DNA of 64,000 nucleotides from Zeugodacus cucurbitae (lineage: Eukaryota > Arthropoda > Insecta > Diptera > Tephritidae), in assembly GCF_028554725.1 (NCBI RefSeq), contig NC_071667.1, positions 29,841,501 to 29,905,500 of the forward strand. The letters are read 5' to 3'. The translations under genes were made by a program, and so were the position numbers. Every line of letters begins with the position of its first letter. The stretch's first letter is position 1. Shown here piece after piece: positions 61,503 to 64,000 of the stretch. The notes under the pieces are model-generated. The model saw only the letters and a program-made list of their open reading frames with translations. It ran no database searches and was not told the DNA's origin.

Positions 61503-62067
61503 TCTATACTACTATTATAAAGAAGAAAGATTTGTATGTATGTTTGTAATGAATAAACTCAAAAACTAATGTGCCGATTTCAAAAATTCTTACACCATTG
61601 GAAAGCTCAATTCACCCCGAGTTATATAGGCTATATTTGTTGCTAGAATCTCAACTTTCTGGAAATAGTTCCCAGGTGAAGGTATCAAAAAGATCTGAAA
61701 AATCTGAAACTGAAAATCGTCTTGCAAGTCATTCTCTTCGCATCGCAATCGCGTGCCAACGAGTCGAGTAAAGAGCGCTCGCAGCTGCTTGCTGAACAAA
61801 ATTTCAGCGCCAAGTACGCGCTTGAGAGTCGAGTACGGAGCGTGTGCAGCGGCTTGAAGAACAAAATATTAGAAATATACATGGTCGCACTAGGGGGTAT
61901 TCAGAGAGGAAGACAACGGACACCAAAGACTAGAGGTCGTAATCAAGTTTTCGCTCATTGCAAATATAATATAATTTCATACTTTTTTAAAATGAACCCA
62001 CGCAAGTAACGGGAAGGTACATACATATGCATATATGGAAGAGTGCGAAGCCGGAGCGGTCTGCTAG
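61503..62067 (+). mobile_element. Helitron-like non-autonomous element, copy 2
   Basis: It begins TCTATACTACTATTATAAAG after an A and ends GCGAAGCCGGAGCGGTCTGCTAG. Colinear with 6715-7237, sharing CACCATTGGAAAGCT and AAAGACTAGAGGTCGTAATC. Confidence 0.65.
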
Positions 62068-63059
62068 CTATATAAAATAAAAATTGCAAGATTTTCAAAT
62101 TTTAAATCAAAAGTTGCTTTGTTGATAATAAATTTAAACAATTAGCGAAAAAACGAAATCAAATGTTTTAATAATTGTTATAATTGCCTTTTTTTATATT
62201 TTTCTATATAATCGTATAATAAATCACATCCTTTATCCTAATAATAAATTTGCGAAATCACCATTAAATTGTTCAAGGTGTGTGAACGTTTGTGTTTTTT
62301 TTTTATAAAATGTGTTTTTAAAAAGTTCAAAAAGTATATATTCTGAAAAGTGCTTTCCAATTGTAATTTTTTTAATCGTAGGAAAATAATTTTGCACGAC
62401 TATTATTGCTTACATTAGATCACATAATATTGCCACTTAAGGGTTCCTCTTCTGTTGAAGTCACTCAAAATATTTATATTAAGCAAACTGAATTGTTATG
62501 TAATGTACATATGTGTTTTTATATGCCGGTGACTTTTAATTAGCAATAAGTTTATAAATATTTGCTTTTTTACTCAAAACTAGGCATATAGATGAAAATA
62601 CTTTGCTGTTTTGATAAACCGAAACTTACCGAAGAATCCAGAAGTGACTTCGATGCCTTCTACAGCTAAATAAACTCGTATTCTAATTAACACCTATTCC
62701 AAACTGTTTGCAAACAAATACTTATAAAACACTTAATTAATTATCCAATTTGTAGAGCAATGGCTTCCGTACAAACACACGCTCCACTTTCATGTGGGCA
62801 TTTCACTTTTTAAGCATTCTTAAATGTGTGTTTATGTATACAAGTGTGGATGGAACACATACAGACACAGAAATTTGTATATTTTGATTTTGATTTTCAT
62901 TATCTATTGGCGAATAATTTTAATATTTTACTTGCGGATTTTTTTCGTTTGGCGCCAAAGCTAATGAACTCTCAAGTACACACACTTTTATTTCACAACA
63001 AATATATTTACATTCATACGTAAATTCGGCACTCAATGCTCGAATAATTGTGTGTATGT
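62068..63059. other. AT-rich DNA, nothing assigned
   Basis: No coding or repeat evidence. Confidence 0.35.
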
Positions 63060-63780
63060 TTGTTTTTCATTTCCGCTTTCACTCAGAATTTTCTTTTTCA
63101 AGCAATTAAGCGTTGCATGCTGACCGCGCGAAACACTTGTTGGATCGCGCTGATTTCGAAACAAATACCGTTGGCATGCACTCAACAAGCGAAACACCAC
63201 ACAACACTGTTAGCCACCCACGAGGCGAATGAGTAACTACCACGAGCGTCCACACTGAACTGCTCGAGCTAACAATCACAACCGTTCGCCGCCGAAGCCG
63301 AAATGCCAATGAGTTGCCGACGCAGGAAAGTGTTCGTAGACGCTCGCATTGGCTAATAGAACGCACTTCGTTGTTGTGTTGATTGTTTACAATAATTGTA
63401 GTGCTTCGTTCGGTCGTTGCTACTGCTGCTGGGTGTATCGTATTGCGATAAGCGGCGAGTCTGGGGAGAAATTTGCTGGTGGGAGCGCAGTGGGTTGGGA
63501 TGAGCAAAAGCTCAGCGGCAGCAGCTTTAGGATGCACTTGTTGCATGCACTTACAGAGCCGAATTCATAGGGTACTTGACTTTCCTGGGCGCTAACAGAT
63601 TGGTGTGTGCACTCGGGTGGGAGTAATACACACACACACACACACCTGTAGTAATCACGCACCATGAACATCTGGCAACAAATTGGAAGAGTTCAATGAA
63701 TGTCGAACAGTATGATGACCGTAAGCGCGTAACCGCGACCTTCCTGTCACACACACGCACACACACACGAATGTAGCCCG
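63060..63780. promoter_or_regulatory. GC-richer island with CA repeats, possible promoter or 5' UTR
   Basis: CpG-containing and repeat-free apart from (CA)n tracts near 63629-63646 and 63749-63767. Minus-strand frames (63546-63106 and others) have no domain. May be the promoter region of a gene beyond the window or a distal Lgr1 promoter. Confidence 0.3.
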
Positions 63781-64000
63781 TGCATGCCTATGTAGGTTTG
63801 TCTGAGGCTATTTTTGATATGATAACTTCATTAGGGAGATTTTAACTGAAAAATGACGGGTAAAAGCTTTTCAATGGAGCAGGAACAGTAGTGTAGGTGT
63901 ATGCAGCCTTGTTGCGCACGACCGAAATAACCTGCCTTAACACCTGGCAAATATACATATAGACTTCTGTAAAAATATTTGTGCATACATGCAAACATAT

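Noticed and set aside
61590..62009. Paired frames at 6772-7165 and 61590-62009 as a conserved small gene family
   Set aside because: Similarity extends over the whole Helitron-like repeat including noncoding ends, and frames are not consistently preserved.
63106..63546. 146-codon minus-strand frame
   Set aside because: Low-complexity Ala/Ser/Val content with no domain; more likely promoter or UTR sequence.

Overview
The window is AT-rich nuclear DNA from an insect, most likely a higher fly of the tephritid fruit-fly type. This rests on the fly-like glycoprotein-hormone-type receptor gene, its short GT-AG introns, and the repeats: rosa-like DD41D mariners, DD34D mariners, Helentron-like non-autonomous elements, a Tigger-like element and jockey-type LINE relics. 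It holds one clear host gene. All calls were made by eye without database searches, and transposon boundaries are approximate unless a target-site duplication is given.

The host gene is on the minus strand. It is a leucine-rich-repeat G-protein-coupled receptor of the LGR1 type (fly Lgr1, relative of FSH/LH/TSH receptors). I assembled it from 16 coding exons between 42131 (ATG) and 22362 (end of the TGA). Every junction is GT-AG and all phases agree, giving 2655 nt and 884 residues. In order it encodes a basic N-terminus with a hydrophobic Cys-rich segment, a Cys-rich LRR cap, five LRR-sized exons of 66-78 bp, a hinge with the CCAF motif, an NPCEDVMGY box before TM1, seven membrane helices with ERW and DPYLY motifs, and a Ser-rich tail.

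Layout: 85-2205 is a complete but mutated Tigger/pogo-like element with matching terminal repeats and a 66-bp intron-like gap in its transposase. 2206-12700 is mostly unassigned AT-rich DNA with two GC-richer islands (about 2820-3160 and 9480-9990), a Helitron-like element (6715-7237), a small inverted-repeat element (7941-8206) and a jockey-type LINE relic (11895-12370). 12711-19832 is a repeat cluster: Helentron-like copy, LINE reverse-transcriptase relic, hAT-like MITE, mariner relic, second Helentron-like copy. 22362-42131 is the receptor gene; its introns carry three DD34D mariner copies, a hAT-like MITE, parts of two Helentron-like copies, an intact rosa-like transposon nested in one of them, and LINE and mariner relics. 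42590-57120 is intergenic or upstream DNA packed with more copies of the same families, including a second rosa-like copy with an internal deletion. 57120-64000 is AT-rich, with a foldback repeat, a mariner relic, a second Helitron-like element and a GC-richer, CA-repeat-bearing stretch near 63060-63780 that may be a promoter or 5' UTR of a gene outside the window.

The apparently functional protein-coding units are the receptor and the 361-residue rosa-like transposase at 31211-32296. No tRNA, rRNA, CRISPR array or bacterial-type operon was seen.
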